Source: Nitratireductor arenosus
Lineage (GTDB): Bacteria; Pseudomonadota; Alphaproteobacteria; Rhizobiales; Rhizobiaceae
DNA length: 64,000 bases
Reading direction: 5' to 3'
Assembly (NCBI RefSeq): GCF_009742725.1
Contig: NZ_WPHG01000004.1
Coordinates: 124,001 to 188,000 of the forward strand
The notes under the pieces are model-generated. The model was not told the origin of the DNA, did not search any database, and saw nothing but the letters and a program-made list of their open reading frames with translations. Positions within the stretch are counted from its first letter, which is position 1. Each line of letters begins with the position of its first letter. Of this stretch, positions 27,146 through 36,263 are shown one piece after another. Made by a program: the position numbers and the translations under genes.

Positions 27146-28231
27146 TCAGGCGAGTTCGATGGCGCGGCCTTCCTCAATGCTTTGCTCGGCAGCAAGCACG
27201 ATGCGCAGGGAGTTGACCGCGGCATCCATGGATTCCGACAGATCCAGATCCTCGCGGATCGCACGCAGCAGGAAGGCCTGTTCGCGGTCGCAAAGCTCCT
27301 GATGGCCGGGCTCGTCCTCCATGCTGAGGATCTCGTCCTTCTTGACGAAGTTCTTGTCGCCATCAACCTCGGCGTAATGGATCTTGATCGCATCGGTCTT
27401 GGTGTGCTGGTCGATATCGGCCGAATCCGACAATTCGTCCGTTTCCTTGCCGTTTTCAGCCTGGCCGGCAACGATGGAGACCGCGCCCTTGGGACCGACG
27501 ACGTCCTTCACGAAATAGGCGATCTCGCTCATCATCGGGCCCCATCCGGCCTCGTACCAGCCGACAGAGCCGTCGTCGAAGGTGACGTGGAGATGGCCGT
27601 AATTCTGTTTGGCAGCGTCCGCCCATAATTTGGCGCCGATACCGTGGACGCGCACCGGCTTGGCGCCGGTCAACTGGCACATCACGTCGACATAGTGGAC
27701 GCCACAATCGACGATCGGGATCAGGGAATCGATCAGGTTCTTGTGCCAGGACCAGGCCGGGCCGCTGCTTTGCTGGTTGAGATTGAGACGCATGACCAGC
27801 GGCTTGCCGAGCGTCTGGCCCTTCTCGATGAAGGTGATCCAGGATGGGTGCACGCGCAGGATGTATCCCAGCACCAGCTTGCGGTTTTTTTCGCGCGCCT
27901 TGGCGACGACCTTTTCGGCGTCGGCGATGTTGGTGGCGATCGGCTTTTCCATGAAGACGTGGCAACCGGCATCCATCGCCTTCAGCGCGTATTCGGCATG
28001 GGTGTTCGGCCAGGAATTGATGGAGACGACATCCGGCCTGGTGTCGCGGAGTGCCTGGTCGAAATCCTCAAACAGCGGATAGCCGGCAAGCTCGTCCGGT
28101 ATCGCCTTGCCCTTTATCGACCGGCTCATCAGACCGACGATTTCGTAGCCGTCCAGCCGATGGTAGGCGCTGGCATGCGACGCCCCCATATTGCCGAGAC
28201 CGACCACAAGGACCTTAACTTTGTCAGGCAC
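27146..28231 (-). CDS. Gfo/Idh/MocA-family NAD(P)-dependent oxidoreductase
   Basis: 361 residues starting at a GTG (28231) preceded by GGGAGGGCG. An N-terminal Rossmann fold has VLVVGLGNMGASHASAY and the signature EKPIATN, with catalytic-region residues in PIVDCGVHYVDVMCQLTG. The C-terminal alpha/beta domain is typical. Members oxidise sugars, inositols, diols or amines. It lies 86 bases after the periplasmic binding protein gene and before the amidase in the same direction, so it probably modifies the imported compound or its hydrolysis product. Confidence 0.9.
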   Translation of the reverse strand: MPDKVKVLVVGLGNMGASHASAYHRLDGYEIVGLMSRSIKGKAIPDELAGYPLFEDFDQALRDTRPDVVSINSWPNTHAEYALKAMDAGCHVFMEKPIATNIADAEKVVAKAREKNRKLVLGYILRVHPSWITFIEKGQTLGKPLVMRLNLNQQSSGPAWSWHKNLIDSLIPIVDCGVHYVDVMCQLTGAKPVRVHGIGAKLWADAAKQNYGHLHVTFDDGSVGWYEAGWGPMMSEIAYFVKDVVGPKGAVSIVAGQAENGKETDELSDSADIDQHTKTDAIKIHYAEVDGDKNFVKKDEILSMEDEPGHQELCDREQAFLLRAIREDLDLSESMDAAVNSLRIVLAAEQSIEEGRAIELA

Positions 28232-28317
28232 CGCGCCCTCCCAAAAACGTTTCGTGAGCTGTCAGACGGACGGCCCCTCCGGCCGCCCGCCTATGTCCGT
28301 AAACTCGGTCGCGAACG

Positions 28318-29493
28318 CTAGATCGCGTCGTCGAACATGTGCGACTTGATGTTGTCGACGTCGAGCTTTGCGAAGTCTTCCGACAATTCGTAGGCGTCGG
28401 CGTCGGCCTTGACCTTGGCATGGTCGAAATCGTTGGCCGGGCCGATCAACTCGTTGGTGCAGACGTCCTCGGCCTTCACCGGGTCGGAAATCTGGCCGAT
28501 CTGGTGGATCTGATCGAAGAAGCTCTGCCAGCTCGCCATATCGTGCCAGCCCCAGCCCTCACGCTGGTCCATGTCGCCGCGGAAGACATTTATCTGCTGC
28601 AGAATCGAGGTCGTGCCGAGTTCCGGACCGGTGTTTTTGGCGAAGGTCGGGAATTGTTCGAAAACGGCCTCTACCGCCGCGCGGGGATTCTGGTAGCCGA
28701 ATTCGAGGCCCATCGCCCAGGCACGCAGATATTTTTGCAGGAACGCCACGCGATCGGAATCCTCCAGGTCGGCGCTGCGGACGATGAAGGTGTTGGCCGG
28801 CAGGTTGGAATTTTGAACACCGAGCCAGTAGTCGAATTCGAGACCCGTGGCGATCCATTCCGCGCGCAGCCCCTCCCAGGCAAGCGCCGCGTCGCCCTGG
28901 CCGCCTGCGAGCGCGGTGCCCCAGGTCGGCCAACCGGCCTCGACATATTTGACTTTGCTAACATCGACGCCCTGCGCGGCCAGCATCGGATCGACGATCG
29001 CCTGCCAGGCGGCGGAGCCGAGCAGCATGGTCTTGCCTTCGAGCTGCTTGAGGTCGGACACGCCCTCGCCCTTGCGGAAGGCGATGGAGAACGTGTCGCG
29101 CGCGCCCATATGGAAGACCGATTTGAGCTTCATGCCGTTCTGCAGCGCGAAGGAAAACACGCCCGGAGACGGAAAGCCCATGTCGGCCTGGCCGACATCA
29201 ACGAATTTCACGGTGGCCGTGCCGTCGGACGGGCCGGGCTGCATCTCGGTGTCGAGACCGTCGAAATAACCCATCTTCTTGGCGATCCAGAAAGGATAGT
29301 CGTCGAGCACCTCGAGTGTTCCGCGCGGCGAAATCCACGTGAAGGTGTCATAGGGCTCCGCGCGTGCCGGCGTCAGATATCCGCCGGCGCCAAGGGCGGT
29401 GGCCGTAACCACGCCTCCGCCCGTGACTTGCAGAAAATGTCGGCGGCTCATGCGCGCCTGCATGTTTAGGATGGACGGTTTTTTTCCGGTCAT
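28318..29493 (-). CDS. ABC transporter substrate-binding protein (NitT/TauT/NMT1 type, Tat signal)
   Basis: 391 residues. The N-terminus has a twin-arginine signal (SRRHFLQVTGGGVV) and cleavage probably at PARA-EP. The body matches SsuA/TauA/ThiY-like binding proteins: DYPFWIAKKMGYFDGLDTEMQPG, KFVDVGQADMGFPSPG, GVSDLKQLEGKTMLLGSA, and NTFIVRSADLEDSDRV. It captures a small organic solute in the periplasm for the permease and ATPase encoded immediately upstream. Tat export implies folding before secretion, less common for this family. The ligand is not identifiable; downstream amidase and dehydrogenase suggest an amide. Confidence 0.9.
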   Translation of the reverse strand: MTGKKPSILNMQARMSRRHFLQVTGGGVVTATALGAGGYLTPARAEPYDTFTWISPRGTLEVLDDYPFWIAKKMGYFDGLDTEMQPGPSDGTATVKFVDVGQADMGFPSPGVFSFALQNGMKLKSVFHMGARDTFSIAFRKGEGVSDLKQLEGKTMLLGSAAWQAIVDPMLAAQGVDVSKVKYVEAGWPTWGTALAGGQGDAALAWEGLRAEWIATGLEFDYWLGVQNSNLPANTFIVRSADLEDSDRVAFLQKYLRAWAMGLEFGYQNPRAAVEAVFEQFPTFAKNTGPELGTTSILQQINVFRGDMDQREGWGWHDMASWQSFFDQIHQIGQISDPVKAEDVCTNELIGPANDFDHAKVKADADAYELSEDFAKLDVDNIKSHMFDDAI

Positions 29494-29580
29494 TGCGCTC
29501 TTCCCTCTGCGGTTAAACCTGTCTGGTCTGTCATCGGCGCCCGTCAGGCTTTCGGGAGCCTTCCTGCCGTGGTCCGCCCC

Positions 29581-30429
29581 TTAAGTTTCCCAACTCGCCC
29601 ACTTCTTCCCGATCAGGAAAAAGAGCACGTAGATAAGGATGCCGAGAGTCGAGAGGATGAGAACCACCGCGAAGAATTGCGGCATCTGGATCATCGAGGA
29701 ATAGGTCGTCAGGCGATTGCCCAGTCCGAAGCCGCCGCCGACCATTTCCGCGCCCACAGCGGTGAGCAGGCCGAATATCGCGCCGATCATCAGCCCGACG
29801 AGGATCATCGGCAGAGCCATCGGCGCGCGGATCTTCCAGAAGATCTGCAACGTGCTGGCGCCATAGGAGCGCGCCAGGGCGATCTTGGCGTTGTCGACCC
29901 GCCGGAACCCGGTGGCCGCGTTGATCATCACCATCGGCCCGGAGGCGAGCGCCACGGCGATGATGCGCGGCTCGTAGCCGAAGCCGAAACGCAGGATGAG
30001 AAGCGGCACCAGCGCGAGCATCGGGGTCGTGACCAAAAGCAGGATGTAGGGCGCCACGATCTTTTCGGCGAAGGGGAACTGCGTGATCACGGCCGCCAGA
30101 ATGAGGCCGATGGTGGCGCCGATGGCGAACCCCCCGAAAAGCTCGACCAACGTGTGCATCAAATGCGGGAAAATCAGCGGGAAATCGCCGACCAGCGCCA
30201 CCGCGATCGCACTCGGCGTGGGCATGATATAAGGCGGCACCTCGAAGACGCGCAGCGCCAGTTCCACGCCGCCGACGACGAAGACCGCGACCGCGATGAT
30301 GGCGACGACTTCGGCGGTCGACTTGATGCCGATGCCGCCCGACAAAGCCGACAGGTTCGTGAGGCTGACCTCACCGCCCTCGCCGGAAGCGCCCTTGCGG
30401 AATTCAGGTATAGCGTCTGATCGATCCAC
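29581..30429 (-). CDS. ABC transporter permease (NitT/TauT type)
   Basis: 282 residues from a GTG at 30429 with GAGGGGCGG upstream. About six membrane helices and the BPD_transp_1 EAA loop are visible (SYGASTLQIFWKIRAPMALPMILVGLMIG). PPYIMPTPSAIAVALVGDF before the second helix is characteristic of SsuC/TauC-like permeases. It lies 12 bases after the ATPase gene. It forms the inner-membrane channel of the importer with the adjacent ATPase and Tat-exported binding protein. Confidence 0.93.
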   Translation of the reverse strand: MDRSDAIPEFRKGASGEGGEVSLTNLSALSGGIGIKSTAEVVAIIAVAVFVVGGVELALRVFEVPPYIMPTPSAIAVALVGDFPLIFPHLMHTLVELFGGFAIGATIGLILAAVITQFPFAEKIVAPYILLLVTTPMLALVPLLILRFGFGYEPRIIAVALASGPMVMINAATGFRRVDNAKIALARSYGASTLQIFWKIRAPMALPMILVGLMIGAIFGLLTAVGAEMVGGGFGLGNRLTTYSSMIQMPQFFAVVLILSTLGILIYVLFFLIGKKWASWET

Positions 30430-30441
30430 CGATACCGCCCC

Positions 30442-31260
30442 TCAATTAGTGCGTTCGCGCTGACGTTTGGCCTGCGGCTCGGCGCCCTTGCGCCCGCCGA
30501 CGATTTCCATCTTGATCGCGTTGGTCAGGTCGAAAACCTCCTTCGTCGCCATCACTTCCATCGAGCGCGGACGCTCGAAGGGCACCGAAAACTCGCGCGC
30601 GACACGCCCCGGGCGCCCGCTGAGCACGACCACCCGGTCCGACAGGAAGATCGCTTCCTCGATGCTGTGGGTGATGAAGACGATGGTCGTTTGCGTCTCG
30701 AGCCAGATTTCCTCGACCAGCCGGTTCATCTCCTCGCGGGTGAAGCTGTCGAGCGCGCCGAACGGCTCGTCCATCAAAAGAACCGACGGCCGCAGCGACA
30801 GCGCGCGCACCATCGCCGCGCGCTGCTGCATGCCGCCGGAGAGCTCGCGCGGAAACTTGCCTCCGAACCCTTCCAAACCGACCCGCTGGAGAAGGTGGTC
30901 AATCCAGGGATTGTCGGGTTTGATACGCTTGATCTCGAACGGAAAGCGGATATTGGCGTCTAGGTCGCGCCACGGCAGAAGATTGGCCTCCTGGAAAACA
31001 AGGCCGATATCAGGGTGCGGTCCTCGGATCGGTGTGCCGTCGAGCAGGATCTCGCCGCCCGACAGTCCGTGAAGACCCGACATCGACCACAACAAGGTGG
31101 TCTTGCCGCAACCGGAAGGGCCGACGATGGACACGATTTCGTTGGCGCGCACGTCCAGGCTGCACCGGTCGAGCGCGAGAAGGTCGCCCGAAGCGGTGGC
31201 GTAAACCTTCGACGCCGCATCGACACGAAGCTTCGGGGTTTGTGCATCGCCTGCCGTCAT
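30442..31260 (-). CDS. ABC transporter ATP-binding protein (NitT/TauT type)
   Basis: 272 residues from the ATG at 31260, preceded by GAGGGGCGA; the frame upstream is not conserved. Walker A is GPSGCGKTT, the Q-loop VFQEANLLPW, the signature LSGGMQQR, Walker B VLLMDEPFGALD, and the H-loop FITHSIEEA. This is the SsuB/TauB/NrtD type. It is the first gene of the importer operon and diverges from the RpiR regulator across a gap with two related 13-base motifs, so RpiR control is plausible. Confidence 0.94.
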   Translation of the reverse strand: MTAGDAQTPKLRVDAASKVYATASGDLLALDRCSLDVRANEIVSIVGPSGCGKTTLLWSMSGLHGLSGGEILLDGTPIRGPHPDIGLVFQEANLLPWRDLDANIRFPFEIKRIKPDNPWIDHLLQRVGLEGFGGKFPRELSGGMQQRAAMVRALSLRPSVLLMDEPFGALDSFTREEMNRLVEEIWLETQTTIVFITHSIEEAIFLSDRVVVLSGRPGRVAREFSVPFERPRSMEVMATKEVFDLTNAIKMEIVGGRKGAEPQAKRQRERTN

Positions 31261-31322
31261 TCGCCCCTCGGATCGTTTTCGGCGACCTCGAGGATCCACC
31301 GTTCATCCATTAAAATCAGTCT

Positions 31323-31445
31323 GTAACTATCCTACTTTTCTGTCAAGATGCTGGTCGGGCCAGTTAGTGTTTTGATGACCACTACCCTTTCCAAAGCCAC
31401 GTTTTCAGGGGTTTTTTGCGATTTGAAAGTGTGTTAGTTTCCTAC
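31323..31445. promoter_or_regulatory. pair of 13-bp motifs in importer/RpiR divergent region, candidate RpiR operators
   Basis: GTAACTATCCTAC (31323-31335) and GTTAGTTTCCTAC (31433-31445) agree at 10 of 13 positions and start exactly 110 bases apart. Each is a loose dyad (GTAG near one end, CTAAC or GTTAC at the other), reminiscent of RpiR/HexR sites. They lie in the 342-base AT-richer gap between the importer operon and the RpiR gene. No gene is visible in this gap. Operator function is inference. Confidence 0.4.
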
Positions 31446-31602
31446 ATGATCGCCGAAAAACACTGTGCATTGCGCAGGCTTTGCGTTGTTCGTCGGGCGA
31501 GAACGGCTTGACGGGCGCGAAGGGATTGTCCGCCATGGACATGCTATGTCGCAGGATTGGCCGCTCATGGTCCGCCGGCATCAGGCAGAAGGGATAGCGC
31601 TC

Positions 31603-32550
31603 ATGGTCGAGACCGCACGACGAGCCTGGCAGAGCGGCGCCACGATGGCCGATCGCGGAGATCAGGCAAAGCCGATCCCCGACATCATTTCGCAGATTAA
31701 AGACTCCTACGGCGACCTGCGCCCGGCGGAGCGGCGCGTGGCCGATGCCGTTCTCGACGACGTGAAATTCGCGGTGGACGCCTCCAACGCCGATCTTGCA
31801 CGGCGGGCCGAGGTGAGCGAGCCGACGGTGACGCGGTTCTGCCGCGCGATCGGCTGCGACGGCGTGCGCGACTTCAAGCTGAAGCTCGCCCAGAGCCTGG
31901 TCGTCGGCGCGCTTTACCTGTCGAAGCCGCCCGCGTCGTCGACAGGCAACGGCATGCCGTTCTGGAGCGCCGTGTTCGGCCAGGCCAGACAGGCCCTGCA
32001 GGAGGCGGAACGGCAACTCGACCCGGCCAGCCTGCAGCAGGCGGCCGAGTTCATAGCCAAGGCGCGCCAGGTGACCGTGTTCGGCCTGGGCGGCAGTTCA
32101 TCAGCGCTGGCGCAGGAGACCCAATACCGACTGTTTCGCTACGGCGTCGCGGTGAGCGCGCACAGCGACCCTTACCTGATGCGCATGACGGCCTCGACGC
32201 TAAAGCCCGACGATCTAGCGATCGCCATCTCGGCGACGGGACGGACGCGCGAAGTGATCGAGGCGATAGAACTCGCCAAGCACTACCGGGCCAAGACCGT
32301 CTGCATCTCCGCGCCCGGCAGCAACCTTGCGAACGCCTGCGATATCGGCCTCACCGTCGCGGTGCCAGAATATCCCGATACGCTCAAACCGACGGCCTCG
32401 CGCTTCGCCTTTCTGGCGGCGATCGACCTGATGGCGGTCGCGGCCGGCTACAAGCTTGGCGAGAGCGCCCAGGAAAACCTGCGCCGCATCAAATACAATG
32501 TCCTGACCCACCGCGGAGGCAAGGATGTGATGGAACCGCTCGGCGATTAG
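31603..32550 (+). CDS. RpiR-family transcriptional regulator (HTH + SIS domain)
   Basis: 315 residues from the ATG at 31603, which has AAGGGA nine bases upstream; ATG 31645 is an alternative closer to the usual N-terminus, and a longer frame goes to 31465. The N-terminal HTH_6 domain includes LRPAERRVADAVL and DLARRAEVSEPTVTRFCRAIGCDGVRDFK. The C-terminal SIS domain has VTVFGLGGSSSALAQ, AISATGRTREVIEAIELAK and CISAPGSNLANACDI. SIS regulators usually sense phosphosugars, but relatives control other catabolic operons. It probably regulates the divergent ABC/amidase operon and perhaps the monooxygenase gene 92 bases downstream. Confidence 0.88.
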   Translation: MVETARRAWQSGATMADRGDQAKPIPDIISQIKDSYGDLRPAERRVADAVLDDVKFAVDASNADLARRAEVSEPTVTRFCRAIGCDGVRDFKLKLAQSLVVGALYLSKPPASSTGNGMPFWSAVFGQARQALQEAERQLDPASLQQAAEFIAKARQVTVFGLGGSSSALAQETQYRLFRYGVAVSAHSDPYLMRMTASTLKPDDLAIAISATGRTREVIEAIELAKHYRAKTVCISAPGSNLANACDIGLTVAVPEYPDTLKPTASRFAFLAAIDLMAVAAGYKLGESAQENLRRIKYNVLTHRGGKDVMEPLGD

Positions 32551-32642
32551 GGCCGTTTGCGCCCCTCGCCCGCCGACGGCCGACCATCATTTCAACCATT
32601 GACCCCAAAACCCAGCGCGCCACGCGAATACGAGGAGGAGGA

Positions 32643-34424
32643 ATGATGCTCGATGCCGCACCAGCCCAGCAGGCGGCCAACTGGCTGCGTTCATTGTCGG
32701 TCGCCCTGGACGCTGGCGAGCCTGACACGGCCGCTGCCTTGTTCCTGGAGCAATGCTACTGGCGCGATCTTTTGAGCTTCACCTGGAACATCAAGACGAT
32801 GGAAGGGCGCACGGCCGTGCGCGAGATGCTCGACGCCGCGCTTAAGCAAACGCAGCCGGGCACATGGCGCCTGAAGGGAGAGGCAACGAACGCGGATGGC
32901 GTGGTGGAGGCCCACTTCACCTTCGAGACACAGGTCGCCCACGGCAAGGGCATCGTGCGGCTGCGCGAAGGGCGCTGCCACACGCTGTTCACGATGATGA
33001 CGGACCTCAAGGGCCACGAGGAGAAGAAGGGGCGCACGCGCGCGCTCGGCGTGCGCCACAAGGCCGATCCGAGCCGCGAGACGTGGTCCGAAGCGCGCGC
33101 GCGCGAGCAGGCGGCGCTCGGTCACACCGAAGATCCCTACTGCCTGATCATCGGCGGCGGACAGGGCGGCATCGCGCTCGGCGCGCGGCTGAAGCAACTC
33201 GGCGTGCCGACGCTCATCGTGGAGAAGAACGCGCGTGCCGGCGATTCGTGGCGCAACCGCTACCGGACGCTCGTGCTGCACGACCCGGTCTGGTACGATC
33301 ACCTGCCCTACATCCCCTTCCCCGAGCACTGGCCCGTCTTCACGCCCAAGGACAAGATGGGCGACTGGCTGGAGATGTATGCCAAGGTGATGGAGCTCAA
33401 CTACTGGACCTCCACCATCTGTATCGGCGCCTCCTATGACGAAGCCGAAAAACTCTGGACGGTCGAACTCGAGCGCGCCGGTCAACGGATCGTCGTAAAA
33501 CCGCGCCAGCTCGCATTCGCCACCGGCGCCTACGGCCCGCCGCGCCGCATAGAGCTTGCCGGTGCCGACCGTTTCAAGGGTCAGGTCCTGCATTCCAGCG
33601 AGTATGCCGGCGGCACCCCGTTCAAAGGCCGCAAATGCGCGGTGATCGGCGCGGCGAGTTCCGGTCACGACGTCTGCGTCGACCTTTGGGAGAGCGGCGC
33701 CGACGTTACGATGATCCAGCGCTCGCCGACCACCGTGGTCAAGTCCGACACGATGATGGAGATGGCGTTCGAGATCTATTCGGAAGAAGCGCTCGATCGC
33801 GGCATGACGACGGAGGCGGCCGACATGCTCGTGGCCTCCACCCCGTTCGCCCTGCTGCCGGAAAGCCAGAAGGCGCTCTGGGACGAAATTAGACGGCGCG
33901 ATGCGGCGTTTTACGAAAAGCTGTCGGCGACCGGCTTTGCGGTCGATTTCGGCGAGGACGAGACCGGCCTGATGATGAAGGCCTACCGCACCGGTTCGGG
34001 TTATTACATCGATGTCGGCGCAAGCGACCTGATCATCGACGGCGAAATCGGCATACGCAGCGGCAAGCAGATCAAGACGCTGAGCGAAAACGGCATTTTG
34101 TTCGAGGATGGCGAAGAGCTACCGGCCGACGCGATCGTCATGTGCACCGGCTACCATTCGATGCACGAAACCGTGGCGCAGATCGTCTCGCGCGAGGTCG
34201 CCGACAGCGTCGGGCCGTGCTGGGGCCTCGGTTCGGGCGTGAAGGACGATCCCGGCCCGTGGCAGGGCGAGCTGCGCAATATGTGGAAACCCACGGCGCA
34301 GGAGGCGCTTTGGTTCCATGGCGGCAATCTCGCGCTGTCGCGGTTTTATTCCAAGATCGTCGCGCTGCAGATCAAGGCGCGGATGGAAGGCATCGATACG
34401 CCCGTCTACCGGGACCAGGCATAG
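32643..34424 (+). CDS. flavin-containing monooxygenase with N-terminal SnoaL/NTF2-like domain
   Basis: 593 residues; AGGAGGAGG precedes the ATG. Residues 1-130 form an NTF2/SnoaL-like domain (ALFLEQCYWRDLLSFTWNIKTMEGR). A flavin monooxygenase follows with FAD motif LIIGGGQGGIALG (168-180), RAGDSWRNRYRTLVLHDPVWYDHLPYIPFP, an NADPH motif CAVIGAASSGHDVC, and VMCTGYHSMHE near the C-terminus. This architecture is found in YUC-like FMOs annotated as NAD(P)/FAD-dependent oxidoreductases. FMOs hydroxylate soft N or S nucleophiles or perform Baeyer-Villiger oxidation. It lies downstream of rpiR in a catabolic neighbourhood; substrate unknown. Confidence 0.9.
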   Translation: MMLDAAPAQQAANWLRSLSVALDAGEPDTAAALFLEQCYWRDLLSFTWNIKTMEGRTAVREMLDAALKQTQPGTWRLKGEATNADGVVEAHFTFETQVAHGKGIVRLREGRCHTLFTMMTDLKGHEEKKGRTRALGVRHKADPSRETWSEARAREQAALGHTEDPYCLIIGGGQGGIALGARLKQLGVPTLIVEKNARAGDSWRNRYRTLVLHDPVWYDHLPYIPFPEHWPVFTPKDKMGDWLEMYAKVMELNYWTSTICIGASYDEAEKLWTVELERAGQRIVVKPRQLAFATGAYGPPRRIELAGADRFKGQVLHSSEYAGGTPFKGRKCAVIGAASSGHDVCVDLWESGADVTMIQRSPTTVVKSDTMMEMAFEIYSEEALDRGMTTEAADMLVASTPFALLPESQKALWDEIRRRDAAFYEKLSATGFAVDFGEDETGLMMKAYRTGSGYYIDVGASDLIIDGEIGIRSGKQIKTLSENGILFEDGEELPADAIVMCTGYHSMHETVAQIVSREVADSVGPCWGLGSGVKDDPGPWQGELRNMWKPTAQEALWFHGGNLALSRFYSKIVALQIKARMEGIDTPVYRDQA

Positions 34425-34451
34425 GTTCGGCACAAAGCAGCGCGCCGCCGC

Positions 34452-35693
34452 TCAGTGGCGGCAATAGGGGCGACCGAAATGCGCGACCACGAGATCGGTA
34501 TGCGTCTGGCGCGGCCCCGCCCCGTTCCTGGCGAGATCGGCCGGGGAGCGGATTTCGTCGTTCGGCAACCAGGTGCCGCCCGCGACGACCCCCCGCGACA
34601 CCAGCCGCTCCTTGGCGGTCAGGGTGCTGCCGACGGAATCGGTGAAGGTGACCTCGCCCGGCTCGAGCGTCAGCACGCTGAGGTCGGCCGGCCCGCCGAC
34701 GAACACCCGCCCGAGATCCTCGCGACCGATCGCGTCGGCGGGAGCCTGTGTCGTCGCGCGGATGGTTTCGGTCAGGGGCATGCCAAGCGCCATCAGCTTG
34801 GACATGCACACCAGAAGATCGAAGGCGGGGCCGTCCACGCATAAAAGATGCAAATCGCTGCTGATCACGTCGGGAAGCATGCCTCCAGCAAGCATCGTGC
34901 GCGCGACCTCGAAATCGAACGAGCCCATGCCGTGGCCGATATCGAAGATGACGCCGCGCTCGCGCGCCAGCCGCATATCGGCCTTGATCTCGCCGGCGCC
35001 GTTGACCGGCGCGTTCGGGAACGGGCGAAAGCAATGGGTGAGCACGTCGCCGCGCCGCAAACGCTCGAGCACTTCGAGGCGTCCGGGCGGCGGCTCGTCG
35101 ATATGCGCCATCACCGGCAGTCCGACCCGGTCGGCGGTCTCCATGGCCAGTTCCAGGGGCGCGATGCCGCTGGTGCCGCCGGCGATGCGGCCGGTGCGCA
35201 CCTTCATGCCGACGATGACATCCTTGTGCTCGAGCGCGCAGGCGACCGCCTCGCGCGGGTCGCACAGGCGCAGGTCGGCGCATTCGCCGACCATCAGGCG
35301 GTTGGAGAAGCCGAAAATGCCCGCGAAGGAGATGTTGAGATAGGCCACGATGCGCACCTTGGCGCGGTCCATCACGTGACTGCGAAATCCGAGAAAATTG
35401 CCGGCGCCGGCGCTGCCGGCATCGACATAGGTGGTGGTGCCGCTCGGGGCCGCCAGCCGGTCGGCGTTGACGCCCAAGGACGTGCCGCCCCAATAGACGT
35501 GGCTGTGCAGGTCGATCAGGCCAGGCGTCACCATGCATCCATCGGCCTCGACGATCCGGGCCGCGCCGTCCGCCGGCAACTCGGCGCCGATCGCCGCTAC
35601 GCGCCCCTGCGCGACGCCGACATCCAGAACGGCATCGACGCCGCGGCTGGGATCGATCAGCCGACCGCCCCGAACAAGCACGTCAAAAGACAT
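34452..35693 (-). CDS. amidohydrolase/deacetylase-family metallohydrolase (COG3964, EF_0837/Atu3266 type)
   Basis: 413 residues. It begins with the amidohydrolase beta-strand FDVLVRGGRLIDPSRGVD, then the metal motif GLIDLHSHVYWGGTSLG, typical of the COG3964 group. GMKVRTGRI supplies the candidate carbamylated Lys. Later metal ligands are in MAHIDEPPP, DVLTHCF and DVISSDLH. Members hydrolyse N-acetyl-D-amino acids or acetylated hydroxy acids such as acetyl-(R)-mandelate. It converges with the flavin monooxygenase gene and is followed upstream by a RidA gene on the same strand, 59 bases away. Confidence 0.88.
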   Translation of the reverse strand: MSFDVLVRGGRLIDPSRGVDAVLDVGVAQGRVAAIGAELPADGAARIVEADGCMVTPGLIDLHSHVYWGGTSLGVNADRLAAPSGTTTYVDAGSAGAGNFLGFRSHVMDRAKVRIVAYLNISFAGIFGFSNRLMVGECADLRLCDPREAVACALEHKDVIVGMKVRTGRIAGGTSGIAPLELAMETADRVGLPVMAHIDEPPPGRLEVLERLRRGDVLTHCFRPFPNAPVNGAGEIKADMRLARERGVIFDIGHGMGSFDFEVARTMLAGGMLPDVISSDLHLLCVDGPAFDLLVCMSKLMALGMPLTETIRATTQAPADAIGREDLGRVFVGGPADLSVLTLEPGEVTFTDSVGSTLTAKERLVSRGVVAGGTWLPNDEIRSPADLARNGAGPRQTHTDLVVAHFGRPYCRH

Positions 35694-35752
35694 CAGCCAA
35701 TCGCTCCCGCTCGCGCACCCATCTCATTGTGTCCCATTCTCGCCGCGGCCAT

Positions 35753-36115
35753 TTACACGGGTTTGTAGGCAACCGCCTCGACCTCGATCTTGATGTCGAT
35801 CATCAAGCGGCTTTCGACCGTGGTCCGGGCCGGCGGATTTTTCGGGAAGTGCCGGGCATAGACCTTGTTAAACACCCCGAAATCGCGCGCATCCTCGAGC
35901 CACACCGTCGTCTTGACCACATCGTCCATGGCGCAGCCGGCGAGCTTCAGCGCCTCCCTGACATTCACCAGGACCTGTTCGGTCTGCTCGACGATCCCAC
36001 CCTGGACGATCGTGCCGTCGCTCACCGGCACCTGGCCGGAGATGTAAACAAAATCGCCCGCGCGCACGGCGGGCGAAAGCGGAACATGGGAAGTTCCGAA
36101 GCATTGCTTGGACAT
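35753..36115 (-). CDS. RidA/YjgF family protein (second copy)
   Basis: 120 residues from the ATG at 36115, with GGAGGGG four bases upstream; the frame extends to 36232 without family similarity. Motifs are VRAGDFVYISGQVPVSDG, VLVNVREALKLAGCAMDDVVKTTVWLED and PPARTTVESRLMIDIKIEVEAVAY, with the Arg of the imine-binding pocket. It differs clearly from the RidA gene at the left of the window. It precedes the COG3964 hydrolase in the same direction and diverges from an SDR gene. It may hydrolyse an enamine/imine made by the nearby D-threonine-aldolase-like PLP enzyme; this is inference. Confidence 0.88.
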   Translation of the reverse strand: MSKQCFGTSHVPLSPAVRAGDFVYISGQVPVSDGTIVQGGIVEQTEQVLVNVREALKLAGCAMDDVVKTTVWLEDARDFGVFNKVYARHFPKNPPARTTVESRLMIDIKIEVEAVAYKPV

Positions 36116-36263
36116 GAAACCCCTCCAGTCTGTAACCTGCCGCCCGTGCGGCTCCGCATGCCGATAAGGCGCCAGAAACGCGGCCACCCTCCCCCCGCGG
36201 AGAAGCGGCGCAAGAACAGGCGCCAGAAGCACCAGGAACCGATCCTGTTACAGCCCTTGTTGG

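Noticed and set aside
31261-31602. Riboswitch (for example TPP) upstream of the NMT1-type importer
   Set aside because: No conserved riboswitch core could be found; the dyad motifs and the neighbouring RpiR gene explain the region better.
34452-35693. Assignment of the COG3964 hydrolase as ACMS decarboxylase partner of HAAO
   Set aside because: Both are amidohydrolase-fold, but the HSHVYWGG motif and length match COG3964, not ACMSD, and it is 21 kb from the HAAO gene.
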